A stretch of DNA of 64,000 bases, taken from Daedaleopsis sinensis (Eukaryota > Basidiomycota > Agaricomycetes > Polyporales > Polyporaceae). Positions 47,885 through 60,429 of the stretch are shown piece after piece (position 1 is the stretch's first letter; each line of letters opens with the position of its first letter). The notes beneath the pieces are model-generated. The model did not search any database and had not been told where the DNA came from. It worked only from the letters and a program-made list of their open reading frames with translations. Both the position numbers and the translations under genes were made by a program. Where the stretch lies: contig CM066307.1 in the NCBI GenBank assembly GCA_033807695.1, forward strand, positions 3,410,001 through 3,474,000, in the 5' to 3' direction.

Positions 47885-50254
47885 ATGCTCATCAACCTCC
47901 CAGACGACCTCATTCTTGACATCATACAATACACAGACGTTCGGGATCTGCTCAATCTGCGCAAGGTCAGTCCGCAGATCCTACCCGACGGGGATTGATC
48001 ATCTAACTTCTGTATGTATGCCAGACATGTCGTGTTCTACATGCATTCGGTGGCAATGACTATGTCTGGCACCGGATTGTAGCGGAGCTTCCGGTCCCCA
48101 TCGACCTTCCGTGGCGTACACATCCGACCTCACTTCCAGGGGAGGAGCTTCAACGTCTCGCGATCAAGGCGATCCGGCTCGACGAGAACTGGCGACATCC
48201 CCAGACCCGCGTGCGCGGTGTCCGATCCCTCATTGACGACAAGAGCGGCCAGTATGTCGACCAGATGCAGTTCCTTCCCGGGGGAAAATGGCTCTGGACT
48301 GCGCAGCGCATACTCAAACGCGACTCGTGGTGCTCGCGCATGAGCCTGTGGTCGATCGAGGATGCCGACAACACCTGTCGGGTCTGGTCCACGGACATAT
48401 CTGGCATCTACCGCAGCTGTACGGTGGTGCCCAGCGGAGACGGGGAGACGGCAATGCTGGTTGTTGGGGTATGCGAGCATCGAGAGTGAGTCCCAGCCCG
48501 CTATCTTTCGACCTGGTCCTCAATGGCGTACTTGGCCGGCAGTGTGGTTGAGGTGCACACGATCTCGTTACGAGAGGCCGCGAAGATCCGCTGTGGGATC
48601 TACCCAAACTACCCGACCACTCCACCTGCAAAGTCTAAGCAGCTACCGATCAGGCCGCATCCCCGGGCACCGCATTTGCGTCCCATCATCCACGAGATCG
48701 CGACTCACGGGGACTTGCTCATCGTGACCATATTCGCTTTGGATACAGGGGGAGGCGCTGGGTCTCTGCAAGTACTGCTCATGAATCCTGAAACCGGCAA
48801 TGCGAAGTGGGTAGACCCTGCGCTCGTCCAGGTACGTCTATCTGTCACGGTACTTGCTCTTCAGACTAAGGTTAGGGAGTAGCACGGGTAGTACTTGTGA
48901 CTACTTCAGGCGTACCCGTACCCGTACACGCGCAAACCCGTACCCTAGTCCACGGGTGCGGGGTTGCGCGGGTATGGTTCACAGGTACGGGTACCCCGGC
49001 GGGTCTGCGTCGCACTGCACGGTCGTAGTCCATTATGTGGGCTCGTACCCATCTGTTGTGGTATCGCCCGCACCATCGCGGCTAGCCAACAATAAATAGG
49101 TACGAGACCAACATTATGGTGTAACTCGAGCCTGCAGCATGGCTGGTGCCGACTCTCGAGATTACAACCGTTGGGACTGCTTGTCGAGACTGGTTCTCTC
49201 AGGGTCCAGGTCACGTCGACTCTTGCGCGAGGCGGCGAGCTTGACGGTGGGGTCTGTCAGCGGTGCATGGGTTCGAACTGCTTCAGCTTTGTTGGGGCCG
49301 CTGCGTCCGTTTGTATCTGCATATGATCATGAGTGCTGGAGCCAGAGGTTTGAGTGAGGATAAGGATGAGGACTTTTATACAAACGATTGACATCTTGGA
49401 GCCGACGGCGTTCAGTAGAACGTGCGGGTTTGTCGCCCACCTGCCAACCCGTACCCATACCTGGCGCGGGTATACGGTCCCATGCTACTCCCTATCTCCA
49501 GTTCCTAGACTCCTTGAACGGCGAAGCTTGACGCCTGCCGCGATTATGATGTTGTATCTGACATGCCATGCAGGCCTTTTCCTTTCTGTGGGTGCGCGTA
49601 TGGGGAGACTTCCTCTTTCTCCTTGGAGAAGTCGGCGAAGACTTTGCCGTACATATCTACCGGGTCCCACAGCCATTTCCTCCGTCTCCCCCGAGAACGC
49701 CCAGTCCGCCCTCCGGTACAGCTCCAGCGGATCCCAACGACGACGAGTACAGCTATATATCTCTCGGGCCAAGACTCGCAGAGTTCACAGGACGAACGCC
49801 AATGGCCGTACCAGGACACCACGTCGCGCAAGTCTCTCCGCCTTCGTCGACTTCCGGCCTGTCCGCGATCATGTTCTACCACTCGGTCGAACCGCACTGC
49901 GCGCAGCTGCTCCGCTTCGCGTTCAACGTCAGCGCGGAGACCGTGACTCTGTCGGCGAGGTCGTCCAAGGACTTCCCGATCGGGAACGAGTCGTCCGCAC
50001 AGCTCGCGCAGGTCGGCTCGATGGGCATCCGGGCGGTCTGGCTGGAGCATGACTGGGAGACGCAGCTGAACCGGGTGATGAAGCTCGCGTATGACCCGAT
50101 CACTGGTGTCGCGAAGGTCGGGATGCTGCTTCCACCTGATCCAGAGCTGCCGTTCACGCCTAACATGTGCCATTCGTTGGCGTTCGACGAGATTACTGGG
50201 AGACTGTGTTTGGGGATGTACGATGGTAACGTTTATATGTTGGATTTCGTTTGA
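47885..50254 (+). CDS. F-box protein (503 aa) with element-bearing intron
   Basis: Exons 47885-47965, 48025-48485, 48543-48831 and 49574-50254; introns of 59, 57 and 742 bp; phases 0, 2 and 0. The N-terminus is an F-box (MLINLPDDLILDIIQYTDVRDLLNLRKTC, then VWHRIV), which in this family binds Skp1 of SCF ubiquitin ligases. The remainder has repeated beta-rich stretches (GKWLWTAQR, CRVWSTDISGIYR, AMLVVGV, HGDLLIVTIFAL, DFAVHIYRV, LCLGMYDGNVYMLDF) suggesting a propeller-like substrate-binding part, though no WD40 signature is clear. Intron 3 is more than ten times the local norm and holds an inverted-repeat element at 48875-49492; without it the intron would be about 122 bp. Splicing across it restores one frame. 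Confidence 0.85.
48873..49494. mobile_element. TA-flanked inverted-repeat element (MITE-like) in F-box intron
   Basis: Terminal inverted repeats TAGGGAGTAGCACGGG (48873-48888) and the reverse complement of TAGGGAGTAGCATGGG (49479-49494) bound about 618 bp. Both ends abut TA, which would be the target duplication typical of Tc1/mariner-type insertion. The interior has several CCCGTACCC / GGGTACGGG blocks in both orientations near each end (48911-49000 and 49447-49476). No transposase frame is present, so it would be non-autonomous. Confidence 0.75.
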
Positions 50255-50701
50255 TCTACCTCGGATGTCACTGCTTGGATTACTTAAACTTTGCTTCGTC
50301 TGGGTTCTTGAGTATGTACTTTTCACATAACCTTAGGGCCGTTTACGCGTACGTTGTAGTCGTACGCGACGCGTCTTATGATGCACGGGGCACGTGCACG
50401 CATCAAGTTATTATGACCGCATTTATGATCTGACTCGGAAGTGCATAGATCAGCCGCCCACCTCTAAACTTTTGTCCGCCACACCCTACTTTCTGAAAGC
50501 TTGAAACTTGAACGCTCGAACTCTCGAACGTGCACAGAATCGACAAGGAAAAGCCGGATCGCAAGCGGATCTTGCACCACGTGGTCGTGAAAGATTAAGA
50601 TAATCGGTATATTTCTGCAAAGGACCCTCACGAAGTCAGACAGACGATACTTCCCACTTCCTTCGTCGTGTCTGGCGACACTCATACCATCCACACTCGC
50701 C
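50255..50701. other. Intergenic region upstream of exportin-T
   Basis: Holds the F-box 3' UTR and the exportin promoter. GGCACGTGCAC near 50389-50399 contains a CACGTG E-box. A direct repeat of GAACGCTCGAACTCTCGAACG type lies at about 50509-50530. No gene seen. Confidence 0.5.
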
Positions 50702-53700
50702 ATGGAACAGGATATGAACCAGTTCGTGCAGGCCATCCTGATTGCCTCCGATCCCCTGCAGAGCAACCTTCACGTGCAAGCTCTCGAGTACTTGACTGTC
50801 GTCCAGCGGAACCCGTCGACCTGGCGTCTTGCGCTCGCGGTGTTCGTGGAGCCAGGCGAGAATGGAGGGCGGAAGCATCCTGCGCAAGTCCGGTTCTTCG
50901 CGCTGAGGGTGGTGGACGAGTTTTTAGACAGCCGGTGAGTGCACACAGTCCTACTTGTGGCTAGCGTGACCTTGACCGACGCTCGGTGTGGCCAAGTTTC
51001 GACCCATCAGACGAGGAGGCCTTTCAGACATTGCAACAGTCTCTGCTCAACTATATCCAGTCCGAGTATCTCTTCGGTCCTGCCGAGTCGGACGCGTCGT
51101 GTGAGTACCTTTGTATACCACGTCGACGCCGAAACGGGTTGCAAGCCAGACCGAGCCGTGTTGTGCCGTCGTATGCTTGGACTACCACCTGGGGCATCAG
51201 GTGAATGCACGGCTGTCTCCAAAACGATAGTCGCTTTGCGAAAATGCTTGTTCACGTCGGGTCGGGTGGCCGAGGCAGCCTAATGGCTACATCTCTAACG
51301 GCCACCCACCTCGATGGGACACTGAGGTGTAGAGCCGTAGACCCGAGTGTCCCATTACCCGATGGCGTTCTTCCTAGACAAGCATTTTTGGCGAGTGACT
51401 ATCGTTTTGCAAACAGCCGTAACTCGGTGTCACATTTTGGATACACGCAACATTCAGAATGTATCCAGAAACGTGTGGCATTTTGGATGTTTGCAGCATA
51501 TGTTTGTACGAGACACCACAGTCTCATTAGAGCGTATTCGAGGGAAGTAACTTAGGATTGTGGAGGGGGCGTTGTGGTTCCTCATTGGTCGCAAACGGGC
51601 GATCTGATAGTATGACCCTAATATTTACTCCCTCGAATACGCTCTATTTGAATTATGCTCACGATGTGTCTGGGATGTTAACGAGAGTTACATCGGTCAA
51701 TGCTCCCGGTGTAGGTAGATTTGAGAATGCTCGTATCACCAGGACAAAATAGTATCTCGGAAGTCCCGGGTCGCTCTCCGGTTTGCAATCCGTACCGGCA
51801 CGTATACGCACATCTGGACGAGTCTCATACTTGCATTACAGTCTTGCGTAACAAGTTTGCACACACTCTCACCCTCTTCTTCTTATGCACCTACGTCGAC
51901 AAGTGGCCTACATTCTTCACGGACTTTTTCGCACTCATCCACCCGCCCGAATCCACCTCACAGATGACGTTCAACCCGCATATCTCCCTGCTCCTGTTCC
52001 ATCTCATCCTAGAGATCTCTGGAGAGGTTGCGGACCAAATCATTAAAGCCGCAAGAACTCACAACCCTGCCCGCCAAGCACGCGATGGCCGCGTCCGCGA
52101 CACCGTGCGAGAACGAGACGCCCCTCGTATCAATGAAGCTGTCCTCACCATCGTCGCCGACGGTGTAGAACGCATGACCCGCCTACGAAAAAGCGGCGGC
52201 GACCCTGCAGCGGAACGAGAACTGGACACCGCCATCGAGGTCGTTGACTGGGGGATCCGCACGTTCGCCTCGTACGTGGGCTGGATCGACATCAACCTCA
52301 CGGTCACGCGCGAGACCGTCCCACTGCTCTTCACGCTCCTGTCCGACAGCTCGCTCGCCATACGGCTAGCCACGGCGCACGCGCTGACACGCATCGTGTC
52401 TAAAGGTCTCAAGGAGCCCGGGGACAAGCTTCAGCTCATCAAGGTTCTTTCCCTGGGCCAAGTCTTGGAGGCACTCGAGGAGCGGACGCGCGCGGAACAG
52501 ACCAGCCGCGGGGAGGACACGGATGAGGGCGAGGAGTCCTATCGGGAGGCTCTTGGTAAGCTCCTCAACGTTCTAGGTCTAGAACTCTGCAAATTGACGG
52601 ATGTGAGTGTCTGTTCCATGCGCGCGAATCTTGCTCACTCGCTATCCTCTGTTTCGTAGGAGTCTCCCGACGAGACCATCCGTCCGGAAGCTGTGCAAAT
52701 GCTCACCCAAATACTGCCTGTCATGCTACGCTTCATGGCAGACGAGTACGACGACACCTGCTCAACGATCTTCCCACTACTTCAAACCATCCTCCTCAGC
52801 GTGAGTGACGTGCTATTGCGGATTTATGAGTCGTGTTCACGGTGTGTCATAGTACAAGCGACAACGTAAATCATCGACGGAACCCCTGGACCCTCAGAAA
52901 CGCTCGTTCTTGTCTTCTCTGCTCACCGTCATCCTAGAAAAGCTCAAGTGGGACGAGGAGACAGATCCGGAAGATATGGATGAGGATGATGAGATGGCTT
53001 TCGACGAGTTGCGCAAGGTCAGTGCCGCACCATGGGCATGTGTAATCACCTCAATGCTCACCACATCATATGCAGGAGCTGAGGACATTCATGGACTCGG
53101 CGCTGATCATTGAGCCAGAGCTTGTCACCGAGGCCGTGAGGACGCTCGCTCTGAACACCCTCAGGGCGTTCCAGAACGGAGTCACGCTGAAGTGGAACGA
53201 TGCGGAGCTCGCTGTCTACCTTGTCTACATCTTCGGCGAGATCAACAAAAGTCAGTGTCTCTGCTTGGGCTGGAATGGGGCATCTAGTAACATTGTCTCG
53301 CAGCTGGCGGCAAGGGCCGTGCGGCGTTCTGTCAAGCCCCTCCTACCGTTGCAAAAGAGAAGCGCAAAGAGACAGACTATTCCGAGTATCCGCTGACTAG
53401 CCACGGCGAGATGCTCTACGCGCTCATCCAGTCTGGGATCTCTAGCTACCCCCACAAAGCTGTGACCATGCAGTTCTTTGAGACTGTAGCTCGCTATGGC
53501 GACTTTTTCAAGGTCCGGAAGGAGTGCATTATGCCCACTCTACAGGCGATGCTGGACGTCCGGTGAGCTTACTTGTACCTTCAGGAAGACGACGGACGCT
53601 CAACTCACATAAATATAGAGGATTGCACAGCTCTGACAAGAGCACACAATCTCGCGTCTTCTATCTCTTCTATCGCTTTGTTCGAGAAGACCGCAACGAG

Positions 53701-55154
53701 ATCTCGCCAGACCTCGCCGTGTCATTGCTCGACGGCTTCCGTGACCTTCTAGCGATCCAGGTAGAACTGCCCGAACTCGAAAATCCCGACGCGCCATCTC
53801 AAGACATCCTTGCTGAGGCTGTGAAGACCTCGAATATATTCGACTCGCAGTTGTACCTCTTCGAGGCTGCTGGGACGCTGGTGTCTTTGTTCTTCAAAGC
53901 CCCCGACCAAGCTGCGGCACTGCTACTCTCGGTCGTCCGACCACTACTAGACGAACTATCTGCTAATCTGCAAGCGGTGAAGGGCCCCGATGACGTACTT
54001 ACTATCCTCCGCATCCATCATATCATCATGGCGCTAGGCAACGTTGCGAAGGGCTTCCCTGAGTACCCGACACCTGTGCCCGAAGGGTATATCGCGCCGC
54101 CACTAGATGTGTTCAGGGAAGTGGGGCAAGCAATACTCGTCTGTCTGGAGGCTATGAACATCTTCCGAGTGGTCCGAGACGCTGTACGTATTTCTGTTCC
54201 ACTGCTGATACATATGTCTGAACGAAGTCTGTAACAGACACGTTTCGCGTTTGCGCGAATCCTCGCGACCACGGGCTCTACAGTTGCACAACTCATACCG
54301 GTGCTCATGACGAATCTCCTTGCGCACTTCGAGCCAACCGAGTTGATCGACTTTATGAACTTCATCGGGCTGTCAATCCACAAGCTACAAGAGGATATCT
54401 CGGATGTCCTCGACGAGCTCGTTGGCCCTCTGAGCTCTCACATCAACGGAATTCTCGCGCAGCCTGTGAACGGAACCGACGACCAGGTCACACATGTGGA
54501 TACCAAGCGGGCGTACCTCAACCTGCTGATCAACATCATCAGCTCCAGACTGCACACAGTCTTCATCTCCGATCGTGAGTGTTCGCGTTTGTGCGTCACA
54601 GTTGATGGCGGGTGTTAACAGTGCGCCGATAGGGAACAAGGGTCAGCTAGAGAGCCTGCTTGAGACCATGCTGCGACTAGCAGAGGACCCGTCAGATTCG
54701 TCCAGCGAGAAGGCCGCCTTCTCGTTCCTCGGCCGTTGCGTCACTGTCTGGGCGGAGCCTCCCAAGGCGCCTGGCGGCCAGCAAGTGTTGCCTGGCTTCG
54801 AGCGGTTCGTGTACGAACGAGTCATCCCGACTGCTTTCGGCGTCATCGCGCTGCCCCAGTTCAACCTCAAGGACGGTCAAGTCGTCGTCGTACGTTCTCC
54901 GGGATCTTAACCTTTCGCGTCGTTTCTGATGTCGTTGTGTGCAGGTCCTCCAAGAGATCGCGAACTTGCTCCAGACCGTGTCGAAAGCGCGGGGACAGGA
55001 GGCGTTCGACTTCCTGGTGTCCGTCTTCCTCCCTTCCCAGAACTGGCCACAGCCCACCGCCGTCGAGTTCGCTACGAAGTTGCGCGAACTCGACTCGAAG
55101 GCCTTCCGAAAATACTTTACGGAGTTCGTGCGTGCGTCGCGTGCCGGCTCATGA
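50702..55154 (+). CDS. LOS1: Exportin-T (tRNA export receptor)
   Basis: Eleven exons: 50702-50934, 50997-51100, 51842-52602, 52660-52800, 52853-53017, 53076-53250, 53304-53562, 53619-54183, 54238-54574, 54633-54889 and 54945-55154; every phase agrees; 1068 aa, close to the 1100 aa of yeast Los1. Importin-beta family HEAT repeats throughout. Highly typical segments are ESDASFLRNKFAHTLTLFF, YVDKWPTFFTDF, ETVDW-like VVDWGIRTFASYVGWIDINL, LFLYRFVRE-like FYLFYRFVRE, and the C-terminal FDFLVSVFLPSQNWPQPT. In the family it carries tRNA out of the nucleus with RanGTP. Intron 2 is 741 bp against 49-62 bp for the rest and contains inverted-repeat structures. The ATG follows a C/T-rich leader and opens the conserved MNQFVQAILIA segment. 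Confidence 0.93.
51209..51420. repeat. Imperfect inverted repeat in exportin intron 2
   Basis: Arms of about 43 bp at 51209-51251 and 51378-51420 are reverse complements at about 80% identity; the best block shares CAAAACGATAGTC and AAAATGCTTGT. The loop is about 126 bp. It is probably the remains of a fold-back or MITE insertion. Confidence 0.7.
51528..51646. mobile_element. Small TA-flanked inverted-repeat element in exportin intron 2
   Basis: TAGAGCGTATTCGAGGG (51528-51544) is matched by its exact reverse complement at 51630-51646, and similarity continues inward for several bases. Both outer ends are TA. With a TA target duplication the element proper is 115 bp. No coding capacity. Different TIR from the element at 48873-49494. 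Confidence 0.65.
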
Positions 55155-55645
55155 GCCATGTCCCCCCGTCTTGCCAATGTATCTTATTGCCACCTCACGC
55201 ACTGATTACTTGCTGTCCACTCGTACGTTACATTGCACATGCCCACTTCCCATCTACACTGACAATCCTCCGTGCATCTTGTCCGCTGTTTCTTGCCCCG
55301 CCCATTGCACCAGTACATCACTGTATCAACCACTACCCACTTGTACCCACGAAAGTGTTCCGCTATTACTGTAATACCTTGCGATGCGTAGTGTTCGCTA
55401 GAAGACAAATGGAGAAGTACTTACTAGTGCTCGGTTGTACCAGCACTAATAGTAACTGTAATACGATCATTGCTACAAGCAATAACTTAAGCGCCTGTGA
55501 TTGTGCTGCGGCACGCGTTCAGCGCTTCCTCTCCTCCTTCTCCTTGCCTCATCCTCGTCCTTGTCCTCCTCATCGTCTTCCTCCTCCGTGCTTCTTTGTC
55601 GATCTGAATGTCTGCGGGTAAGCATTGGCTGTAACAGTATCAGAA
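55155..55645. other. Intergenic region between LOS1 and CUL3
   Basis: LOS1 3' UTR and CUL3 promoter. AT-richer; a C/T-rich stretch at about 55527-55590 (CTCCTCC-type) probably marks the CUL3 leader. No gene seen. Confidence 0.5.
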
Positions 55646-58637
55646 ATGCATGTCCTCAACGAACTCCCCGTTAAGTACGAGCAAGAGGAGGCAGGGCTCG
55701 AATTGTGAGGCGATCCTCGATGACCCAAAGGTGATTAAGTCTAACCTTCTCTGATAGAAACCGGCGCGCAAGGTACGGTCTGTCTTGCAGCAGCACAATT
55801 TGCGCTGACCGGCGAACAGCATGGACCGGACGTCTCCATAGACGAAACTTGGGCGAAGCTCTCCCGGAACATTGTCGAAATCCAGAACCACAATGCGGCG
55901 AACCTCTCGTTCGAGGAGAACCACCGCTACGCGTATAACATGGTCCTCTACAAGCACGGCGACAAGCTCTACCGCGGCTCTACCCAGCTTATAGCAGACA
56001 ACCTCGAGAAGCTCGCGAAAGAATACATCTTCCCCGCGTACCCCACCGGCGCTTCGGGAGACCCGGTGCAGAAGAGCCAAGAGGGGGAGATGCTGCTGAA
56101 GGCTCTGAAGAAGGTCTGGGACGACCACACGTCGAGCACGTCGAAGCTGGCGGACGTGCTGAAGTACATGGTGCGTACTCTTCATTCTTCAACGCTTGAG
56201 TGGGGAGACGTGACGGATGTGCGTACGTCAGGATCGAGTACATACGCAAAATGCAGGCGTGCCTGTGATCTACGAAGCTGGTCTGAGGCTGTTCATCAAG
56301 CATATCATCAAGGCTCCGATTGAAGACCATGTCATATCCGCCATCCTCACCCTCATCCAGACTGAACGAGACGGATACACGATCAATCGCTCCTCCGTCC
56401 ACGGATGTGTGGACGTGTTCCTCCAACTCGAGGACCACAACTCCCGCGAGGGCACCTCGATATATAAACGCGACATTGAGCCTGCCGTGTTGGCCGAGAG
56501 TGAAGCGTTCTACAAGAAGGAAGGGGAGCGGCTGCTGGAGACGTGCGACGCGCCCGAGTACCTGAGACGAGTGAGTCTTTTAGCGGCGACCGAGTGGCTC
56601 TGTAACCAATTGCTCCCAGGTAGAGGCGCGCTTCCACGAAGAGGAGTCGAGGACACATCACATTCTCTCGACGCTGACAACGCTGCCGCTGAAGAAGATC
56701 CTAGAGAAACATCTAGTCTCTGCGCACTTGTCGACCGTGATCAACATGCCGAACTCTGGATTGGATGCCATGATCGACTCGGACAGGATCGACGACCTTG
56801 GGCGCTTATACCGGCTTTTCACCAAGGTCTCTACGGGTCTGTCGACGTTGAAGAAGGCGCTGCGGGAGACCATAATCCGCAGGGGGAAGGAGATAAACGA
56901 GGCGGGCCCGTCCGCAGGCGGTGATGGAGGAGAGTCTCCGGACGAGGATGCCGCGGAGCCCTCCGTCAAGGCGAAGGGCAAGGCGAGAGCTCGCCCGCCG
57001 CCAACAGCCGCTGTGCAGACGCTGACGTCGGCACTGAGGTGGGTCCAAGATGTCCTGAATCTGAAAGACAAGTTCGATCAGATCTGGTCCAAAGCATTTC
57101 ACTCGGACCGCGATCTCGAGAGCGGACTGAACGAGGTCAGTGGACTCGCTGTAGGGGGTCCTCCTTTATCTGACTGTGTTTAGGCATTCGAGACGTTTAT
57201 CAACCTCAACGAGAAAGCCCCCGAATTCATTTCTTTGTTCATCGACGAGAACTTGAAGAAGGGGCTCAAAGGGGTGCGTCTTAGCCACCATTCAGCGGCA
57301 GCAGCCAAACTCACTTCGATCGCATTGCAGAAATCTGAAACGGAGGTTGACGTCGTTCTCGACAAGACAATCACAGTCTTCCGCTTCCTCACCGACAAGG
57401 ACGTCTTCGAAAGATACTACAAAGGCCATCTCGCGAAGCGCCTGTTACTGGGGCGCTCAGTTTCTGACGATGCGGAACGTGGGATGCTCACGAAGCTCAA
57501 GATCGAATGCGGCTATCAGTTCACTCAGAAACTGGAGGGCATGTTTAACGACATGAAGCTCTCATCGGACGCGATGTCAGCGTACCGCGATCATATTTCC
57601 AAGAACGACCGAGTAAGTCTTATTGTTAGTAGCCGCTCATCCACTGCGACTCAACATGAGTAGTCTCCAGACATCGACATCTCGGTCATAGTCATGACTT
57701 CCACATTCTGGCCCATGTCGCATACTGCAGCGTCATGCGTTTTCCCAGAGCAACTCATCAAGGCGTCGAAGTTATTCGAAGGATTCTACTTGTCCCGCCA
57801 TAGTGGCCGCCGACTGACATGGCAGCCATCTCTCGGGAACGCAGACGTCCGCGTGACGTTCAACTCCAGGAAGCACGACTTGAATGTGTCGACATTCGCG
57901 CTGATTATCCTCTTGCTCTTCGAGGACATCCACGATGACCAATTCCTGTCATACGAGGTGATCTCCCGCCATTCCGAGATGTGGGATGGATGCTGAGCGT
58001 GCATTGCAGGAAATCAAATCTGCGACGGCAATAGCAGACGTCGAGTTGAAGCGGAATCTGCAGTCTCTCGCATGCGCGAAATTCAAGATCCTCAAGAAAC
58101 ACCCTCCAGGGCGCGAGGTCAACCCGACCGATTCGTTCTCATTCAACGCCGACTTTTCCGCCCCCTTACAGAAGATCAAGATCAGTACGGTCGCGTCCAA
58201 GGTCGAGAACACCGAAGAACGGAAGGAGACAAGGGACAGGATCAACGAGGAGCGCCGGCATCAGACAGAAGTGCGTCTGCGTTGCCCTGGTTCTGTGTGT
58301 TTGGTGGTGCACTGATCCCTCTTCGCAGGCATGCATCGTGCGCATCATGAAGGACCGGAAACACATGACGCACAATGATCTGATCAACGAGGTGACGAGG
58401 CAGCTTGCGAGCCGCTTCCAGCCTAACCCACTCGACATCAAGAAACGCATAGAGGGCCTCATCGAGGTGAGTCACCTAGGACTGTTGATGCTGCGACAGC
58501 CGATATCTGAAAAACCGTCTCGTCAGCGCGAATATCTGGAACGGTGCGAGGATCGGAAATCGTACAATTACCTGGTACGTGCTTGCGATTCATATGCCCA
58601 AGTAGCTCTAGCTGACCACACACTATGGCAGGCATGA
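55646..58637 (+). CDS. CUL3: Cullin-3 ubiquitin ligase scaffold
   Basis: Exons: 55646-55669 (tentative), 55758-55772 (15-nt micro-exon KPARK), 55820-56170, 56232-56570, 56620-57135, 57184-57612, 57664-57957, 58010-58270, 58329-58466, 58527-58574 and 58632-58637; about 806 aa. The N-terminal cullin repeat begins [18 protein letters not shown]; the [17 protein letters not shown] block is typical of CUL3. The cullin homology domain includes [23 protein letters not shown]. The C-terminus is the neddylation/winged-helix region: [19 protein letters not shown] has the NEDD8-acceptor lysine (about K751), and the chain ends SYNYLA. An unusual insert at about 339-374 ([29 protein letters not shown]) is a charged, probably flexible linker. 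The first exon is uncertain; another ATG four bases downstream does not fit the micro-exon frame. In the family it pairs BTB adaptors with Rbx1. Confidence 0.92.
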
Positions 58638-59205
58638 GTCGACGCACCACACATATATCACCACCATCATCTGTATTACCAGTGTATCTCGCCATCCGCC
58701 GACATCAGACTGACGCATTGTTGTACGATACTCACGGATCATACAAGTTCGACATCGCGCAGGACGTGTGAGATACGGCAGTCTGCTACACCCCAAGCTG
58801 TGCAGACGAAGACGGCCCAGGTGCGTTAGTTGCTAGCCCTATGACGATATGGAGCGTTCGTCGCGTGGAGCGATGAGTTTCTCAGCACGATATCCCCTGT
58901 ATTGAATGCGCAACTCTAAGACGGTGCAAAGTTCGCAGCGCCGCTCACAGTTCTCGATGTGGACAATCGATGAAGTGCTCGGTGCGCGGTCGCCAATAGC
59001 TTTTGGTTGTTGTTGCGCCACTTGAAGAAAGACCTTTGAAAGCTTCTGGCACCTCATATTCGCCCGCGCCTTAGCGCCTCGACTACAGCCTTCTTCCTCC
59101 ATTTTTTCCTCTTCCGCCTCAGCCAGTCTGTGAGTGGCTCATCACTATTTCTCCGAGTCTTCGTTAACTGACAAGCTAATCTAATCACTGAGAAGCGAGA
59201 CAGTC
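58638..59205. other. Intergenic region downstream of CUL3
   Basis: CUL3 3' UTR and a leader ahead of the F-box/LRR relic. No gene, RNA gene or element recognised. Confidence 0.5.
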
Positions 59206-60429
59206 ATGCCCATATTCCATATGGTTATCTTACTGCGGATATTCGACAGTTGCGATCGCGTCACTAAACTCCAGCTCATGAAAACATGTGTATCCCTCAA
59301 TCGTGAAGGAGGGAAGCGTTATCTCCAACAGAGGGTGCTCGGGTTGACAGATATCAATTACGAGCACCACCTCATGTCCTTCCTCTCCTTCATGCATGCG
59401 GACCATTACTCTCGGATGCGATCCTGTCCAATCTCAGGGTCAGCATATCTACCCCTTCCCTTGGCGTTGCGGCGCGACTATTGGTTTTCTTCTCCGATCT
59501 GAGCCCGCGCTCAAATCTCACGTCTCTAAGTATCCACGGTGTCGAACGCCTCCTCACGGATGATTTGCGACTTGCGCATGCCCTCTCTGGGGTGTCCACC
59601 TTCCGTGATCTTAGGTTGAGTGATGTCGGTCCCCTTGGCTGCCGAATGCTCAAGGGGATGAAAGTTCAACTCCAAGACGTCTGTATAAATAGTATACTCC
59701 TCCACTCGCTCGACCACGCCGGTGACCCAACGGACACAGACTTCATACATACACTCCACCATTCACAGGACAGAGTATCTCTTCGTTCTCGGCTTGACGT
59801 GTCACATACGCAAGATCAACGTCCAAGATCGAAGAATAGGCTACGAGGACGGTATGCACATAATCGAATCCATCCTTGCGGATGTCCGACCGATACACCT
59901 GGTACTCGACTTGTACGCCAACACGAGGCTCTTCCACCCACGATTCGTAACCGCCTTGGCGGCGAAGAGAACGCATATGCTCGAACACTTGAGCATCCAG
60001 CTAGGCTTCGAGACCTTGATCCCTGCCAGCCATCATGCTGAAGGTGCAGTTTTCGATCTCAAAGCAGGGCTGGTGAGTGCTACATCCTTACAGTTTACTG
60101 CATACGGCAGTGAATATGACTCGAAACTGAACGATACCTTCTTTCTAGGCCATAATTCACCCGTGGTCAAATCGCTACCCGGCCTGAAGACCTTCCACCT
60201 TGACCTGGAGTACAACTTAGGGGAGATGGAGCCGCGTCAACAGGACGTTGAGCAGTTGGATGTGCAAGGTCTCGCTCGGAGCTTGATAGCTGCCGGTGGA
60301 GGCTCGCTTACAGAACTTGAAGTTTCGTACAGTACGCGTCCTATTGGTCCTAAGTATTACACATCACCTACATCGAAACACGAATGTGTAGCTACGAGAT
60401 GCAGCAATAATGTGAAGTTGTTAATGTGA
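59206..60429 (+). pseudogene. F-box/LRR-like gene relic with two frameshifts
   Basis: Frame 1 starts MPIFHMVILLRIFDSCDRVTKLQLMKTCVSLNREG, which resembles the degenerate F-box of many Agaricomycete proteins. Near 59415 the coding signal moves to another frame (SDAILSNLRVSI...LTSLSIHGVERLL...FRDLRLSDVGPLG), and near 59755 it returns to the first (YLFVLGLTCHIRKINVQ...HLVLDLYANTRLF...MLEHLSIQLG...SLPGLKTFHLDLEY...SLTELEVSY). Leu-rich periodicity fits LRR-type repeats. No introns with good splice sites explain the two changes. It is either a decayed gene or an active one with two base errors in the assembly. It ends in a small tandem duplication of ATGTGAAGTTGTT (about 60411-60436) that supplies the stop. 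Confidence 0.6.
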
